Shown here piece by piece: positions 43,167-54,429 of a DNA stretch of 58,243 nucleotides. Below the pieces are notes generated by a model. That model did not search any database. It worked only from the letters and a program-made list of their open reading frames with translations, and had not been told where the DNA came from. The DNA lies in assembly GCA_015055975.1 (NCBI GenBank), contig SVHF01000009.1, positions 1-58,243 of the forward strand, in the 5' to 3' direction. The first letter of the stretch is position 1. Each line of letters starts with the position of its first letter. The position numbers and the translations under genes were made by a program. The DNA is from Clostridiales bacterium. GTDB lineage: Bacteria; Bacillota; Clostridia; Christensenellales; UBA3700.

Positions 43167-46100
43167 ATGTCAAGTTACACTAGAAGGTTTAACTACTTAA
43201 TTTTCATGGCTAGCATATTACTTGTTTTATTGTGCTTTTTAGCAACAGGAACAGTTTATGCAGATCAAGTTACAATCACAAATGAAAATGTTTATTATCA
43301 AGAAGGATTAGATGGAATTGATGGAAATGAATTTTCATTACAAGATATTAATTCCGTTATATCTCACGATGAATCACTTGTTTATATAAATGATTTATCT
43401 AACACAAGAATACTTTCTATTAATAACAAACTTGCTTTAATCGGTTCAAAAGAGGATAAGGCAAGTTTTATTTTATTAAATGGAAGTTTTGAAACAGTTA
43501 TTTCATATACACAAGATGTTTTAGGAAGCATAGCTGTAGATTTAATAAGTGTAGAAGATAAATATGTATTATTAACAAATGATGAAGAAAGCTCATATAT
43601 CGTAACATTTGAAGGAAACGGTGTTGAATACACATCAAGTGTTGAAAAGGTAGATGGAAAATACAATGAAATCGTAGCTGCCCAAGACGATTTTGTTTTA
43701 TTAAACGAATCTTCATACAAATTAGGGGAAGATATAGTTTCATTAAATAATGCAATTGATGTAAAAATATATAATTCAAATATATATTCATTAACATATA
43801 ACGAAGTAGAAGAAGAAAAAGAATTAGCTTTAAATATTTATGATCTTGAAGAAAATCTAATTCAATCTACAAAGATTGGCGATACAGATAAAGCAAAGCT
43901 TTACGTTAACGCAAATGGCGTATTTGTAAATATTGAAGGAGAAATCCTAAAAGTTGATGGAGCAAACGTAGAAAGCGTTTATACTTCAACAAATAGCTTA
44001 TTTATTAAAGATAGCATTTTTGATGTAGCTTCAAGCAAAATAGATGTTTATGATTACGCTTTAGATAATATCGCAAGCGTAGAATTAAAGAACGCCTTAG
44101 ATGTTCAAGATATTGTTTTATTTTATTCTAAAATATATGCGATTTCTAATAACAATTTATATTTAATATCATTAGATAATAGAGAAGTTGTATTATCTGA
44201 AAACTTAGCATATAAGGCAAATTCAGTTATAGATTATGCTGCGCTTGCTACAATTGAAAATGTAGATTTAACAATTGATTCATCAAATATAGATGTAGCA
44301 ACAGCAGGGGACTACAAAGTTATATATTCATTTGAAGAAAATAATTCAACATATTATTTCTACCAAACTATTAGCATAACAAATGCATATGGAATAGATA
44401 CGGATTCTTTGTATTTAAATCCAGTAGCTTTAACTGTTGAAAATGGTTATGCAACTTTAAATGGTGAAGAATATATATCTGGAACAACTATTGAAAATAT
44501 TGGGGAATATACACTAAAAGTGTATGCAAATAGTGGAGTTGAGCTATATTCATATGATTTTGCTATTATTAACTTAGATATTAAAGATAATGAAACATAT
44601 GCGGATAGTTTAATTTTATCTATCCCAGAAATTGATGGTCTTATTGTAAAAAATGTAGATAAAGAAGATAACGAAACAATTCTAGTTAATGGAGAAAACA
44701 ATGCATTAACTAAAGAAGGCAAAAACACATTAACTGTTACATATAAAGAATCAATATATAATTTTGATTATTATATCTTTAATTTAGAAAACGAAGAAGA
44801 ATTATCTGGTGGCCAATACGCATATAGTGAAGCAAGTGCGCTAACACTTAACTTTACTGAAAATACAAGTGCCATTGTTAAATTAAACAATGTTGAAATT
44901 AATCCAGCATATTCAGATTTCACATATTTTGGTACATATAATTTAGTTGTTCTAAATACAGAAAATGAAATTATTAAAACTGCTACATTTACAATCGATA
45001 CAAAAGTTGTAGTTGGTTCAACTAGTGTAGTATTTACAAATGGCGTTGCTAAAATTACAGGAACAAGCAAGTCAACAACTTCAGCAAAAATAACATTTGA
45101 GCTTTTAGCAAAAGATGTAAAGCTAAATGGCAACAATGCTTATTCTGGCATGACAACATATAACGCAGGGGAAAATACATTAGTATTACAAGGTTTAAAT
45201 GGATACAATGTTTCAGTTGTATTCACAATTGATCCAACAACAAACTTAATTAATGACTATACATATAAAGGAGCTGTTCTACCAGCGATTTCTGGTGGCG
45301 TTTTAAAATTAAATGATAAACCATATACAAATGGTACTTTAATTACAACAGCTGGTGATTATAAGCTAGATATATTTAGTGAAGCAAATCTAACAAAAGC
45401 TTATAAGACAATTACATTTACAGTATTACCTGAAACATTAAATGTTTCATCTCAAGATTCATTAAATAAAGACATCTTTACATCAGGTGTAATTTTGGCT
45501 TCAACAAACAACAAAATGTTTGTTGTTGAAGGAGATGAATATACATCAGATGATATAGCTACAGCATATTTATCTAACGAAGTTATATCTACAAAGGGAA
45601 GTTTTGTATTTAGATTATATTATGCAACATATAATGGATCACTTCATGCAACAAATGAATTTGGATATTCAGAAGATAACGGCACATATTATGTAGATTA
45701 TTATTTTGAAGTATCTGTTGAACTTGGATTAAATATTAAAAACAATCAAGAATTTGAAGATCAAGCTACAATTTTATTTGCAGGAGCTGACAGCGCAAAA
45801 TTAACATATTTTGGAACGGAAAATTCAATAAATGTTCAAAATGGATATATTTTAAAGACAATTGGTAAATACACAATTGAAGTAGAACAAGGTGAAGAAA
45901 AGATTACATCTACATTTACAGTATCTCCAAGATTAAATGTAGAAAATTCAAGAACATATTTAACTTCTGAAAATATAACAATTGTAGATGCAGGATATGG
46001 ATTTAGCGTAGATGGGCTAAATGTATCATTATCCGTTGAAAATGGTAGCGATGCATCAAATATTGTAACTTATACTACATTGAGCGATATCGTTGCAAAA

Positions 46101-49100
46101 TCGCTAGATAGTGGTACATATCAATTAATTTTAACAAGTTCATATAGTGATTATGAAAAAGTTGTTAACTTTATAGTTGTATCTCAAAATATTTTATCTC
46201 GTGGCGCTACATATGATAACGGCAAAGCTTTTGAATTTGATATGTATGGCGTTGAAGTAAATCTAATTGCTCCTCAAACGGGACTTTCTACATACCTTGA
46301 AACAAAATATGTAGAGGGTAGCGAAATCTTAACAGTTGGAAAGCATTATGTTTCATTTATATTCACAATAAATGGAGTTACAACTTCAACAGATTATGTT
46401 CTAACAAATGATTTAGTATTCCAAAGCGGCGTTACATATTACACAAAAAATGCTTCAAACGAATACGAAGAAGCAAGCGTTGTTATAGGTCAAAGTGTTG
46501 AAAAAGACACATATTATGTTGTAGCTGGAACAGATAGTGCAATTTATTTCTATGTAAGACCAGTTATAAGATATTCTCAAACAGGAGAGAACTTAACAAG
46601 AACTCTAGCAACAAGCTTTGCAACCGATGAATCAATAGTTATATCTATTACTGATGGTGAATTAAACGATTACGATAGCTTTGATATCGATTCAACAACT
46701 CAAGCATTTTCAACAAATGCTTTATATCAAGAGATTGGTAAGCACACAATTACAATTACTCTTGGAGATATTAAATATAATATTTCATTTACAATAAATA
46801 CTTATTTTGTTGAAGATGGAGTAGAAATTACTCAAGCAACAACAGATACAAATAGATTAGTATTTGAAAAAGAAGCTACATTTACAACAAAAACTCCAGC
46901 AAAGATTACTTTAGATGGAGATAGTGTAGATGTATATAACGAAGAAATTAACACAATTGGTAATCATACATTAACAATTGTTGGATCTCACGGATATACT
47001 AAAAAGCTTTATATAAAAATTAAGGAAGTTGTTACATTTAATTCTGAAAAGGTTAATTCTACAACTGATGCAGTTATCACAAAGACAACATATTCTTATG
47101 ATAACCAACCTGTTGCGTTACATGTATATGGGGCAGCTGAATCTATAAAGATTAATAATGTAGCTCAAAGTTTATCTGGCAAAGAATTTTCAAATAACAA
47201 TACAAATGTTGGTTATTACACAATTTTAATTACAGGTGCAAACAAATATACAGCTACATATTTATTTGCAATTTTAGATGATCTAAAACTAAACGGCGAA
47301 GAACCAGTAGGTTCATATAATAAGGCTGTTACTATTTCGTGCGAAAATACTTCTTCAATGAAATTGAATATTGCAAAAGCTACAAATGAAGTTGAAACAA
47401 AAACTATAATAAGTGGCGATACAATAAATGTTGTTGGTAGCTATTCAATAACTGTAAATGGTGTAGGCTCTTATGTAAATACATACACATTTGCAATATT
47501 AAATGAAGTTTTATATAAAAATTCAGCTATTTTAGATAAAACATCTCTTCCAACAAGTTTAGTTTCTACTTCAGCCGTTGATTTGATGTTTAAAAATTCT
47601 GATGTAATATATGCTTCATCTACAAGAAATGGGGAAGTAATTACAGCTTTTGATAGATTAAATACAATTGGTCAATACAATTTTGTATTTATTGATGCAA
47701 ATGGAAATGAAATAAATTATGGTGTAACTATCCAAGAAACATTATTATTCAATGGCGATGCTGCAACAAATTATACATATACTACATTAGATAAAGTAAC
47801 AATTACAAATGCCAATGATTCAGTAAGCTTTGCAACAATTAAATTAAATAATGTAAATACAGAACTAGCTCAACTTGCAAATATTGCAACACTTGGTAAT
47901 AACGAGTTATACATTGAAACAATTGATGGAAATGCTAAATATACAAAGACATATACATTTGTTATAAAAGAAAGTGTAATTGGATCAGAAATATTTAAGA
48001 CTAAAGAATTAGCAAAAGCTAACGCCTTTGATCTTGCTAACGCTCCAAGCTATATCTTTAATAATGCAGATTTAACATACGCTGGATTATCACTAGATGG
48101 ACAAAGCGCTACATATAATGCAGCTCAAATTACAAGCTTTGGGTTACATAACATTGTAGTTAAGGGTGTAAATAGCTATAAAGTTACATATTATATGTAT
48201 GTAAATTTAGATACATCATTAATTAATAATAATGTGTATGCATATAATTCAAATGATTTAATTTATACTACAAATGCAATAAATGTTATCATAGATAACA
48301 ATTTAAATGCTATAGATACAATTGGTATTCATAATGTTACTTTTGTTGGTCAAAGCAGCGAAAAAGAAACATATGTTATAACTGTTAAAGAAGATATATC
48401 TATAATAAGTGGAGAATATACAAGTGCAATTTCACCAAAAGTATTTGGTACATTTGAAGATGTTGAAATTGATGTAGTTAATGGCTTTATAAATGGTGAA
48501 ACAGAATTAAATACAGTTGGAACATATGTATTAACAGTATTCGGTACAAATAACTATACATCAAGTTACACATATACTTTAAAAGATACTTTGATATATA
48601 CATCTCAAAATACGCTAGAAGCAACTAATTTAACACCAGGAGATAGAATTGTTGATCAAAGTGCAATTTTATTAAATCATGTAAATTCTACATTGAAATA
48701 TAAAAAATATGTTTTAAATGGAAAAGTTGTACCAGCTTTACCTGGAATTGAATTAATTGGTGTAAATGAATTAGTTGTAACAAATATTAATAACGAATCT
48801 GAAACATATTTATTCGCTCTTGGTTCAGATGTTTGGTATACAACAATTGGTGTTGAAAATAACCCTCTAACTACATCTTTAGATGTAAAATCAACAGGCG
48901 AGGTTATTGTAAATCAAGTATCAACAAACATTTATTACACATCATACACTCTAAATGGAGAAACAGTTCCTGTAGATAGTTTACTTCATGTAAAGATAGA
49001 TACAATTGGTAACAACATTTTATCTATAACAGATATTAATGGTACTTCTAACACATATAAGATCATTATCACTGAAACTTCAGATTCAACATTTGAAATC

Positions 49101-52100
49101 TTCAAAAATGCAGCTGATGCAAAGACAAATGCATATAGTACATTAGATAACGTTTCAGCTTCATTTGGAAATGATTTAGGATACAGCCTAACACTTGATG
49201 GAAATGATTATACAAAGGGAAGCGCTATAAATACATTTGGTACTCATAAAATTGAAGTTGTTGGTGTTAACGATTATGTATCTACATATTATTTATATGT
49301 AAACCTAGATACAAATATTGAAAATGGAAAAGTATATAATGCAGCCGTAAATGTAAGCGCTAACGCTGAAATTTCAGCTAATTACAATGCAAATTATGTA
49401 GGTGGTAAGATTAATCAAGTTGGTATTCATGAAATTACATTTAAAGCTTCTCAATCTACAGAAACTATTACATACGAAATTTCAATATTGCCAATATCTA
49501 TAGGTTCTACATTATATACATCAACAACAGATGCGATAAATAATGCTTATGATGATATAGATAATGTTAATGCAAACTTTGGTAGCGATTTAACATATAC
49601 ATTAAAGCTTGATGGAAAATCATATTCAAAAGGTGCAATTATAAATGTATATGGCTATCATGAAATTAAAGTATATGGATTTAATTATGTTTCAAACCCA
49701 TATTATGTATTTATTAATCTAAATACAGAAATAGAAGATACATATTATGATGCAATATTGCCATCTAGCAACGCAAAATATTATGTTTTAGATAATTCAT
49801 CTAATATTACAACTGCTAAGGCTATAAATAGCGTAGGAAACCATGAAATTATATTTGTTGGAAACACTGTTTCTGGAATTGATGCTCCAGCTACAACATT
49901 TGATTTCAAGATTTTAGAAACATCAGTAGGCTCTTCATTGTATAAAACAATTGCGCTTGCAACACATAAGGCAAATACATATGTATTTAGTGATGATGCT
50001 TGCGCTTCATTTGGAACTACTTTAACATACGATATTTTACTTGATGGAAGTGATTATGTAGTAGGTGCTCCTATAAAGACATTTGGTCTTCATACTATAA
50101 AGGTAGTTGGTACTAATAATTATGAATCTACATATTATTTGTATGTAAATCTATATACAACAATTGAAAATAACGCAAAATATACAAACGAAGTAGAAAT
50201 TATAGCTAATGCTGAAATTAGTGCTAATTTCGATTCAGAATTTGTTGGTGGCAAATTAAATGTTCTTGGTAACCATACAATTACATTTAAAGCAAACGCT
50301 ACAAATGAAGAAATAAAATACCTAATTTCAATTAATGAAGAATCTTTAGGATCAACATTATTTGATTCTAAAGCTGAAGCTTTAAATAATGCATATGAAT
50401 ATAGTGACAACATTAACGCTTCATTTGCTGATACTGCCATTTACACAATTAAAGTAGATGGAAATAATTATTCAAAGGGTAGCGTTATAAATACATATGG
50501 TATGCATGAAATAAAGGTTTTAGGATATAACTATGAATCAAACCCATATTATGTATTTATAAATCTATATACAACGCTAGAAAATGGTAAAGAGTATTTA
50601 TGTTCAGATCCTATCTTTACAACATATAAGACAAATGCAAATGCTGAATTAGATGATAATTCTACAAGTCTTTCTCAAGTTGGTAACCATATAATTACAT
50701 TTGTTGGAAATAGTGTAGATGAAACTATTTATAGTGAAAATTATCATATAACAACAAAGGAAGTATCAACAGGTTCAGAAATTTTCAAAGATAAAACTGA
50801 TGCTATAAATAATGCTTATACATATTCTTTAGCACCAAGTGTAGCATTTGAAGGAGCAGATATTGAAAATATCTTACTTGATGGTAGTACATATACTCAA
50901 AATGAGGCGATTTTAGGCTATGGCGTGCATACAATTACTCTAAGTGGGGTAAATGGTTATACATCTATATATTTCGTTTGTATAAAGCTATATACAAACA
51001 TAATTGATGGATATACATATAAATACAATGCAAATGCATTAAAGACATTTACTACAAACGCTTATGAATACATCTTAGATGACAATTCTACATCTTTAAC
51101 AGAAATTGGTAACCACTATATAACATTTAAGGGTATTGGAAATAAAGAAGAAACATTTGTTATCACAGTTGAAGAAATTAACGATAAAATATCTGGAAGC
51201 GTATTTAAACCAACGACTATAGATATTAAGGGATTGACAGAAACTACAACGTATTCTATGGATGCAATAGATTTTGTAAATGGAGATACTTTAAATAAGC
51301 TTGGTAGATATACATTAAAAATTTTTGGTGTAAATGGATACGAATCTACATATAATTATGTACTTTCAGATGAAGTATGCTATAAAGCCTTTGGAAGTGA
51401 AGAAGATGTAGCTTTAGTTAATGGAGCAGAAATTAATTTAAATACAGCAATAACTGTATCTCAAGTTTTAGCAAAAGGACTTTCATATAAAAAGGTTGTA
51501 TTTAACGGTGAAGAAATTAATGGTCTTCCAATTAATGTAGATAAAGTTGGTAAGAATGTATTAAAGCTAACAAATATAAATGATGAAGAATTAACTTACA
51601 CATTTAATTTATCTACAAAGATACTATATACTGGCGATAATGAACTTCCTGCAAATACTACATTAAATATTAAAGAGCCAATTAATATTTATGAAGAAAA
51701 TGCTGATTTAAGATTTGTTTCTTACACATTAAATGGCGTTACATATAATGTAACAGGTGCATTAAATGTATTAATTAATACAATTGGTTTAAATGAACTA
51801 AAACTTTTAGATCTAAATGGAAATGTATATACATATAGCATTTTATATACTGAAAGCTATGAAGGAAATACTTTGTATTTAGATGAAGATTGTGCAAGAT
51901 TACATGCTTATGACTACGAAAGTTCTCCAAGCGCTACATTTAATACAAATGCAAAACTAGATGGCGTTACATATCTTGGCGAAAAGATAAAAGGATATGG
52001 TCTACATGAAATAGTAATAACTGGTATTAATGGTTATGAATCTCACTATTTTGTATTTGTAAATCTTTATACAACTATATTAAAAGGAAATACATACGTA

Positions 52101-53993
52101 GAAAGCATTGAAGATATATTTGCAAATGCAGATATTGAATTAGATGGCGTGGCATTTAATGGAAATTCATTAAACACAATTGGTAACCATACATTTAGAT
52201 TTATATCTAAGGTATCTCAAGACGAAGCAACATTTAACGTTTGCATTAAAGAAAATGTATTAGGCATTATAAATAATGGTGTATATAGCGATGTTAAGAA
52301 TGTTGAAATAAAGGGCGCATTTGAAAAGGTAATTATAAATAACGAAGAATTTAATGCAAATAATTACACATTTAATAAAGTAGGTACATATGAACTAAAG
52401 GTTCAAGGTGTAAATGGATATGAATCAGGTGTTTATACATTTGAGTTAACAAATAACATTTTATATACAAATAATGAAAGCAACGATGCGAGCCTATTAA
52501 CATATGCTGAAGATGCTTCAAAAGTAACTTTAACACTTGAAAATGAAGATGTTACATATTCATATTATGAATTAAATGGCGTTGAAATTAATGCTTTAAA
52601 GGATATTACAACAATTGGTAATAACGTATTAAAAGTTAGAAACATTAATGGTGAAGAGAAAACATTTAATATCGCTATAGTTGAAGAAAGTGTAGGATCA
52701 GAAATTTTCACAAATAAAGCTGTGGCTAAGAATAACGCATATGCTATGTCTAATAACGCTTATGTAAGTTTTGGAGATAAGCTTGTATACAACGTAACTG
52801 TTGATGGAAGCGATTATGTAATTGGAACACCAATAAATATATATGGCTTACATGAAATAAAGGTATTTGGCGTTAATAATTTTGAAGTAACATATTATTT
52901 ATATGTAGATTTATTTACAACTATTGAAAATGAAGATGAAAATATTTATACATATAAATTTGATATTATCTCTAACGCAGAAAGCGTATTAATTGATGGT
53001 GTTGAAAGCGACATTACTTCATTATATGAAGTTGGAAACCATGCAATTACATTTAAAGCTTTAAGTGGGGAAGAAACAACATATCCTATAACAATTAAAG
53101 AAATTGTAAATGGTTTAGATAAAACTGAATACTTAAATGAAACAATTGTTATTGAATCAGGATACGATAGATTAACACTAAATGGTGAAGAATACATTAC
53201 AGGCACAAAGATTACAAGAATTGGTAATTATAGACTTGATGTATATGGAACAAATGGATACCATAACGTTTATAATTTCACAAACTACCATAAAGCCCCA
53301 TTTGAGCCAAATAAGGAATATTTGGGAAGCACAGCAATAGTTGTTGAGAATGCGGACTTATTTATTGATAATGAGGCTTATACAAGCTCAACAGAATATT
53401 TTGTTACAGGAAAGCATGTTCTAACTATAAAGGGCGAAGGTGGATATATTGAAGAAATCCCATTTGTAATTATTCCAAACATAAAAGAAAGCTTGAATGT
53501 AGAAGACAATAGATACGTTGCAAGATTTAACTTGCTTGATGCAAACAATAACGAAATAAATGCTTTATCTAAAGTGGTTGTATTTATAGATAGTGTGCCA
53601 TACACATTAAATGACAACTATACAATAGTTGGATACCATACATTAGATGTTATGGGTTCTAATGGATATAAATATAGCGTAGATTTCTTAATTGAAGCAT
53701 ATTTACCTGTTGTTGATGGTGAAACATACAATACAAAGATCACTTTAACTATGCTTGATGCAAATATGTCGCTTGATGACAAGGTATTAACAAATAAATC
53801 TGTTGTATCTAACGGAACTCACACACTTGTAATTGTTGGAGCAAATGGCTATGAACAAACAGTTACATTTACATATAAAAATCCAAACTACAAAATGGCA
53901 GAAATAATGGGAATTGCCGTAGTAACTATATCTTTAGCTGCAGGAGCAGTATTAATCATCTGGAGGGTAAGAAGAAAGAATGTTAGAAAATAA
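43167..53993 (+). CDS. Giant membrane-anchored repeat protein (about 3608 aa)
   Basis: The largest gene in the window. The N-terminus has a signal peptide (about 10-33) ending TVYA. Residues about 35-390 resemble a beta-propeller-like region; then come many all-beta, Ig-like units. At least eight copies of a roughly 140-aa unit occur, with the pattern (S)xGSxxF..A..NAY, LDGxxYxxG, GxHxIxVxGxNxY, YYxYVNLxT. The C-terminus has one membrane helix (MGIAVVTISLAAGAVLIIW) and RVRRKNVRK, so the protein is held in the membrane, not by sortase. ATG 43167 with GAGGAG upstream is preferred over ATG 43122. It is probably a long adhesin or stalk; no known adhesin domain was identified. Confidence 0.88.
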   Translation: MSSYTRRFNYLIFMASILLVLLCFLATGTVYADQVTITNENVYYQEGLDGIDGNEFSLQDINSVISHDESLVYINDLSNTRILSINNKLALIGSKEDKASFILLNGSFETVISYTQDVLGSIAVDLISVEDKYVLLTNDEESSYIVTFEGNGVEYTSSVEKVDGKYNEIVAAQDDFVLLNESSYKLGEDIVSLNNAIDVKIYNSNIYSLTYNEVEEEKELALNIYDLEENLIQSTKIGDTDKAKLYVNANGVFVNIEGEILKVDGANVESVYTSTNSLFIKDSIFDVASSKIDVYDYALDNIASVELKNALDVQDIVLFYSKIYAISNNNLYLISLDNREVVLSENLAYKANSVIDYAALATIENVDLTIDSSNIDVATAGDYKVIYSFEENNSTYYFYQTISITNAYGIDTDSLYLNPVALTVENGYATLNGEEYISGTTIENIGEYTLKVYANSGVELYSYDFAIINLDIKDNETYADSLILSIPEIDGLIVKNVDKEDNETILVNGENNALTKEGKNTLTVTYKESIYNFDYYIFNLENEEELSGGQYAYSEASALTLNFTENTSAIVKLNNVEINPAYSDFTYFGTYNLVVLNTENEIIKTATFTIDTKVVVGSTSVVFTNGVAKITGTSKSTTSAKITFELLAKDVKLNGNNAYSGMTTYNAGENTLVLQGLNGYNVSVVFTIDPTTNLINDYTYKGAVLPAISGGVLKLNDKPYTNGTLITTAGDYKLDIFSEANLTKAYKTITFTVLPETLNVSSQDSLNKDIFTSGVILASTNNKMFVVEGDEYTSDDIATAYLSNEVISTKGSFVFRLYYATYNGSLHATNEFGYSEDNGTYYVDYYFEVSVELGLNIKNNQEFEDQATILFAGADSAKLTYFGTENSINVQNGYILKTIGKYTIEVEQGEEKITSTFTVSPRLNVENSRTYLTSENITIVDAGYGFSVDGLNVSLSVENGSDASNIVTYTTLSDIVAKSLDSGTYQLILTSSYSDYEKVVNFIVVSQNILSRGATYDNGKAFEFDMYGVEVNLIAPQTGLSTYLETKYVEGSEILTVGKHYVSFIFTINGVTTSTDYVLTNDLVFQSGVTYYTKNASNEYEEASVVIGQSVEKDTYYVVAGTDSAIYFYVRPVIRYSQTGENLTRTLATSFATDESIVISITDGELNDYDSFDIDSTTQAFSTNALYQEIGKHTITITLGDIKYNISFTINTYFVEDGVEITQATTDTNRLVFEKEATFTTKTPAKITLDGDSVDVYNEEINTIGNHTLTIVGSHGYTKKLYIKIKEVVTFNSEKVNSTTDAVITKTTYSYDNQPVALHVYGAAESIKINNVAQSLSGKEFSNNNTNVGYYTILITGANKYTATYLFAILDDLKLNGEEPVGSYNKAVTISCENTSSMKLNIAKATNEVETKTIISGDTINVVGSYSITVNGVGSYVNTYTFAILNEVLYKNSAILDKTSLPTSLVSTSAVDLMFKNSDVIYASSTRNGEVITAFDRLNTIGQYNFVFIDANGNEINYGVTIQETLLFNGDAATNYTYTTLDKVTITNANDSVSFATIKLNNVNTELAQLANIATLGNNELYIETIDGNAKYTKTYTFVIKESVIGSEIFKTKELAKANAFDLANAPSYIFNNADLTYAGLSLDGQSATYNAAQITSFGLHNIVVKGVNSYKVTYYMYVNLDTSLINNNVYAYNSNDLIYTTNAINVIIDNNLNAIDTIGIHNVTFVGQSSEKETYVITVKEDISIISGEYTSAISPKVFGTFEDVEIDVVNGFINGETELNTVGTYVLTVFGTNNYTSSYTYTLKDTLIYTSQNTLEATNLTPGDRIVDQSAILLNHVNSTLKYKKYVLNGKVVPALPGIELIGVNELVVTNINNESETYLFALGSDVWYTTIGVENNPLTTSLDVKSTGEVIVNQVSTNIYYTSYTLNGETVPVDSLLHVKIDTIGNNILSITDINGTSNTYKIIITETSDSTFEIFKNAADAKTNAYSTLDNVSASFGNDLGYSLTLDGNDYTKGSAINTFGTHKIEVVGVNDYVSTYYLYVNLDTNIENGKVYNAAVNVSANAEISANYNANYVGGKINQVGIHEITFKASQSTETITYEISILPISIGSTLYTSTTDAINNAYDDIDNVNANFGSDLTYTLKLDGKSYSKGAIINVYGYHEIKVYGFNYVSNPYYVFINLNTEIEDTYYDAILPSSNAKYYVLDNSSNITTAKAINSVGNHEIIFVGNTVSGIDAPATTFDFKILETSVGSSLYKTIALATHKANTYVFSDDACASFGTTLTYDILLDGSDYVVGAPIKTFGLHTIKVVGTNNYESTYYLYVNLYTTIENNAKYTNEVEIIANAEISANFDSEFVGGKLNVLGNHTITFKANATNEEIKYLISINEESLGSTLFDSKAEALNNAYEYSDNINASFADTAIYTIKVDGNNYSKGSVINTYGMHEIKVLGYNYESNPYYVFINLYTTLENGKEYLCSDPIFTTYKTNANAELDDNSTSLSQVGNHIITFVGNSVDETIYSENYHITTKEVSTGSEIFKDKTDAINNAYTYSLAPSVAFEGADIENILLDGSTYTQNEAILGYGVHTITLSGVNGYTSIYFVCIKLYTNIIDGYTYKYNANALKTFTTNAYEYILDDNSTSLTEIGNHYITFKGIGNKEETFVITVEEINDKISGSVFKPTTIDIKGLTETTTYSMDAIDFVNGDTLNKLGRYTLKIFGVNGYESTYNYVLSDEVCYKAFGSEEDVALVNGAEINLNTAITVSQVLAKGLSYKKVVFNGEEINGLPINVDKVGKNVLKLTNINDEELTYTFNLSTKILYTGDNELPANTTLNIKEPINIYEENADLRFVSYTLNGVTYNVTGALNVLINTIGLNELKLLDLNGNVYTYSILYTESYEGNTLYLDEDCARLHAYDYESSPSATFNTNAKLDGVTYLGEKIKGYGLHEIVITGINGYESHYFVFVNLYTTILKGNTYVESIEDIFANADIELDGVAFNGNSLNTIGNHTFRFISKVSQDEATFNVCIKENVLGIINNGVYSDVKNVEIKGAFEKVIINNEEFNANNYTFNKVGTYELKVQGVNGYESGVYTFELTNNILYTNNESNDASLLTYAEDASKVTLTLENEDVTYSYYELNGVEINALKDITTIGNNVLKVRNINGEEKTFNIAIVEESVGSEIFTNKAVAKNNAYAMSNNAYVSFGDKLVYNVTVDGSDYVIGTPINIYGLHEIKVFGVNNFEVTYYLYVDLFTTIENEDENIYTYKFDIISNAESVLIDGVESDITSLYEVGNHAITFKALSGEETTYPITIKEIVNGLDKTEYLNETIVIESGYDRLTLNGEEYITGTKITRIGNYRLDVYGTNGYHNVYNFTNYHKAPFEPNKEYLGSTAIVVENADLFIDNEAYTSSTEYFVTGKHVLTIKGEGGYIEEIPFVIIPNIKESLNVEDNRYVARFNLLDANNNEINALSKVVVFIDSVPYTLNDNYTIVGYHTLDVMGSNGYKYSVDFLIEAYLPVVDGETYNTKITLTMLDANMSLDDKVLTNKSVVSNGTHTLVIVGANGYEQTVTFTYKNPNYKMAEIMGIAVVTISLAAGAVLIIWRVRRKNVRK
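47975..53095 (+). repeat. Eight coding repeats of about 420 bp within the giant gene
   Basis: Unit openings encoding G-S/N-(T/E)-(L/I)-(F/Y) lie near 47980, 49084, 49503, 49929, 50350, 50772, 51864 and 52695. The four steps from 49084 to 50772 are tandem at about 417-427 bp; other copies are separated by unrelated beta units. Copies differ at many positions, so recent recombination is not evident. Confidence 0.8.
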
Positions 53994-54369
53994 TTTTGTT
54001 TATGTATCAGCTGTATTATCTATTTTTGCTGTAGCTTATGTTGTTGCAAAAGTTATCTTGATACTTCATATGAAGGATAACTACAAAGGTTCATATAAAT
54101 ACCATGTAGCAACTATGATTATTGGCCTTGTTTATGAATTAATAACAGTTATAACTGCAATTGCTATTATAAATAACGTTATTTTGAACATTTACTGCTA
54201 CCTTTTATTTGCAGATGCAATATTTGTTCTATTTGCATATGTAATTTATTATTTGCATTATTTGATGTTTAAAAGAAGAGATGAAGCAGAAAAAGTTGAA
54301 GATAGTCAAGAAGTGCAAACTGAAGTTGAACCTGTTAAAGCAGATAATACAAAAGCAATAGTAGAGTAA
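53980..54369 (+). CDS. Small membrane protein coupled to the giant surface protein
   Basis: A 129-aa protein with four hydrophobic segments (about 7-30, 42-64, 66-78, 80-95) and an acidic cytosolic tail (EAEKVEDSQEVQTEVEPVK). It starts inside the last codons of the giant gene (14-base overlap, different frame) behind GGAGGGTAAG, so the two are translated together. It may assist membrane insertion, export or signalling of the giant protein; no family was recognised. Confidence 0.78.
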   Translation: MLENNFVYVSAVLSIFAVAYVVAKVILILHMKDNYKGSYKYHVATMIIGLVYELITVITAIAIINNVILNIYCYLLFADAIFVLFAYVIYYLHYLMFKRRDEAEKVEDSQEVQTEVEPVKADNTKAIVE

Positions 54370-54393
54370 TTTATTAATATACCAATATTTAAG

Positions 54394-54421
54394 GCTGGCA
54401 GTGAGTAAAATCATTGCCAGC
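54394..54421 (+). terminator. Hairpin after the giant-protein operon
   Basis: GCTGGCA (54394-54400) and TGCCAGC (54415-54421), with an inner TGA/TCA stem after one mismatch. A T-run is lacking, so termination is likely but not certain. Confidence 0.55.
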
Positions 54422-54429
54422 AACATAAT

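Noticed and set aside
54394..54421. Member of the A-core hairpin family
   Set aside because: It has a similar stem-mismatch-stem layout, but lacks the short A-rich centre and is GC-rich like a terminator.
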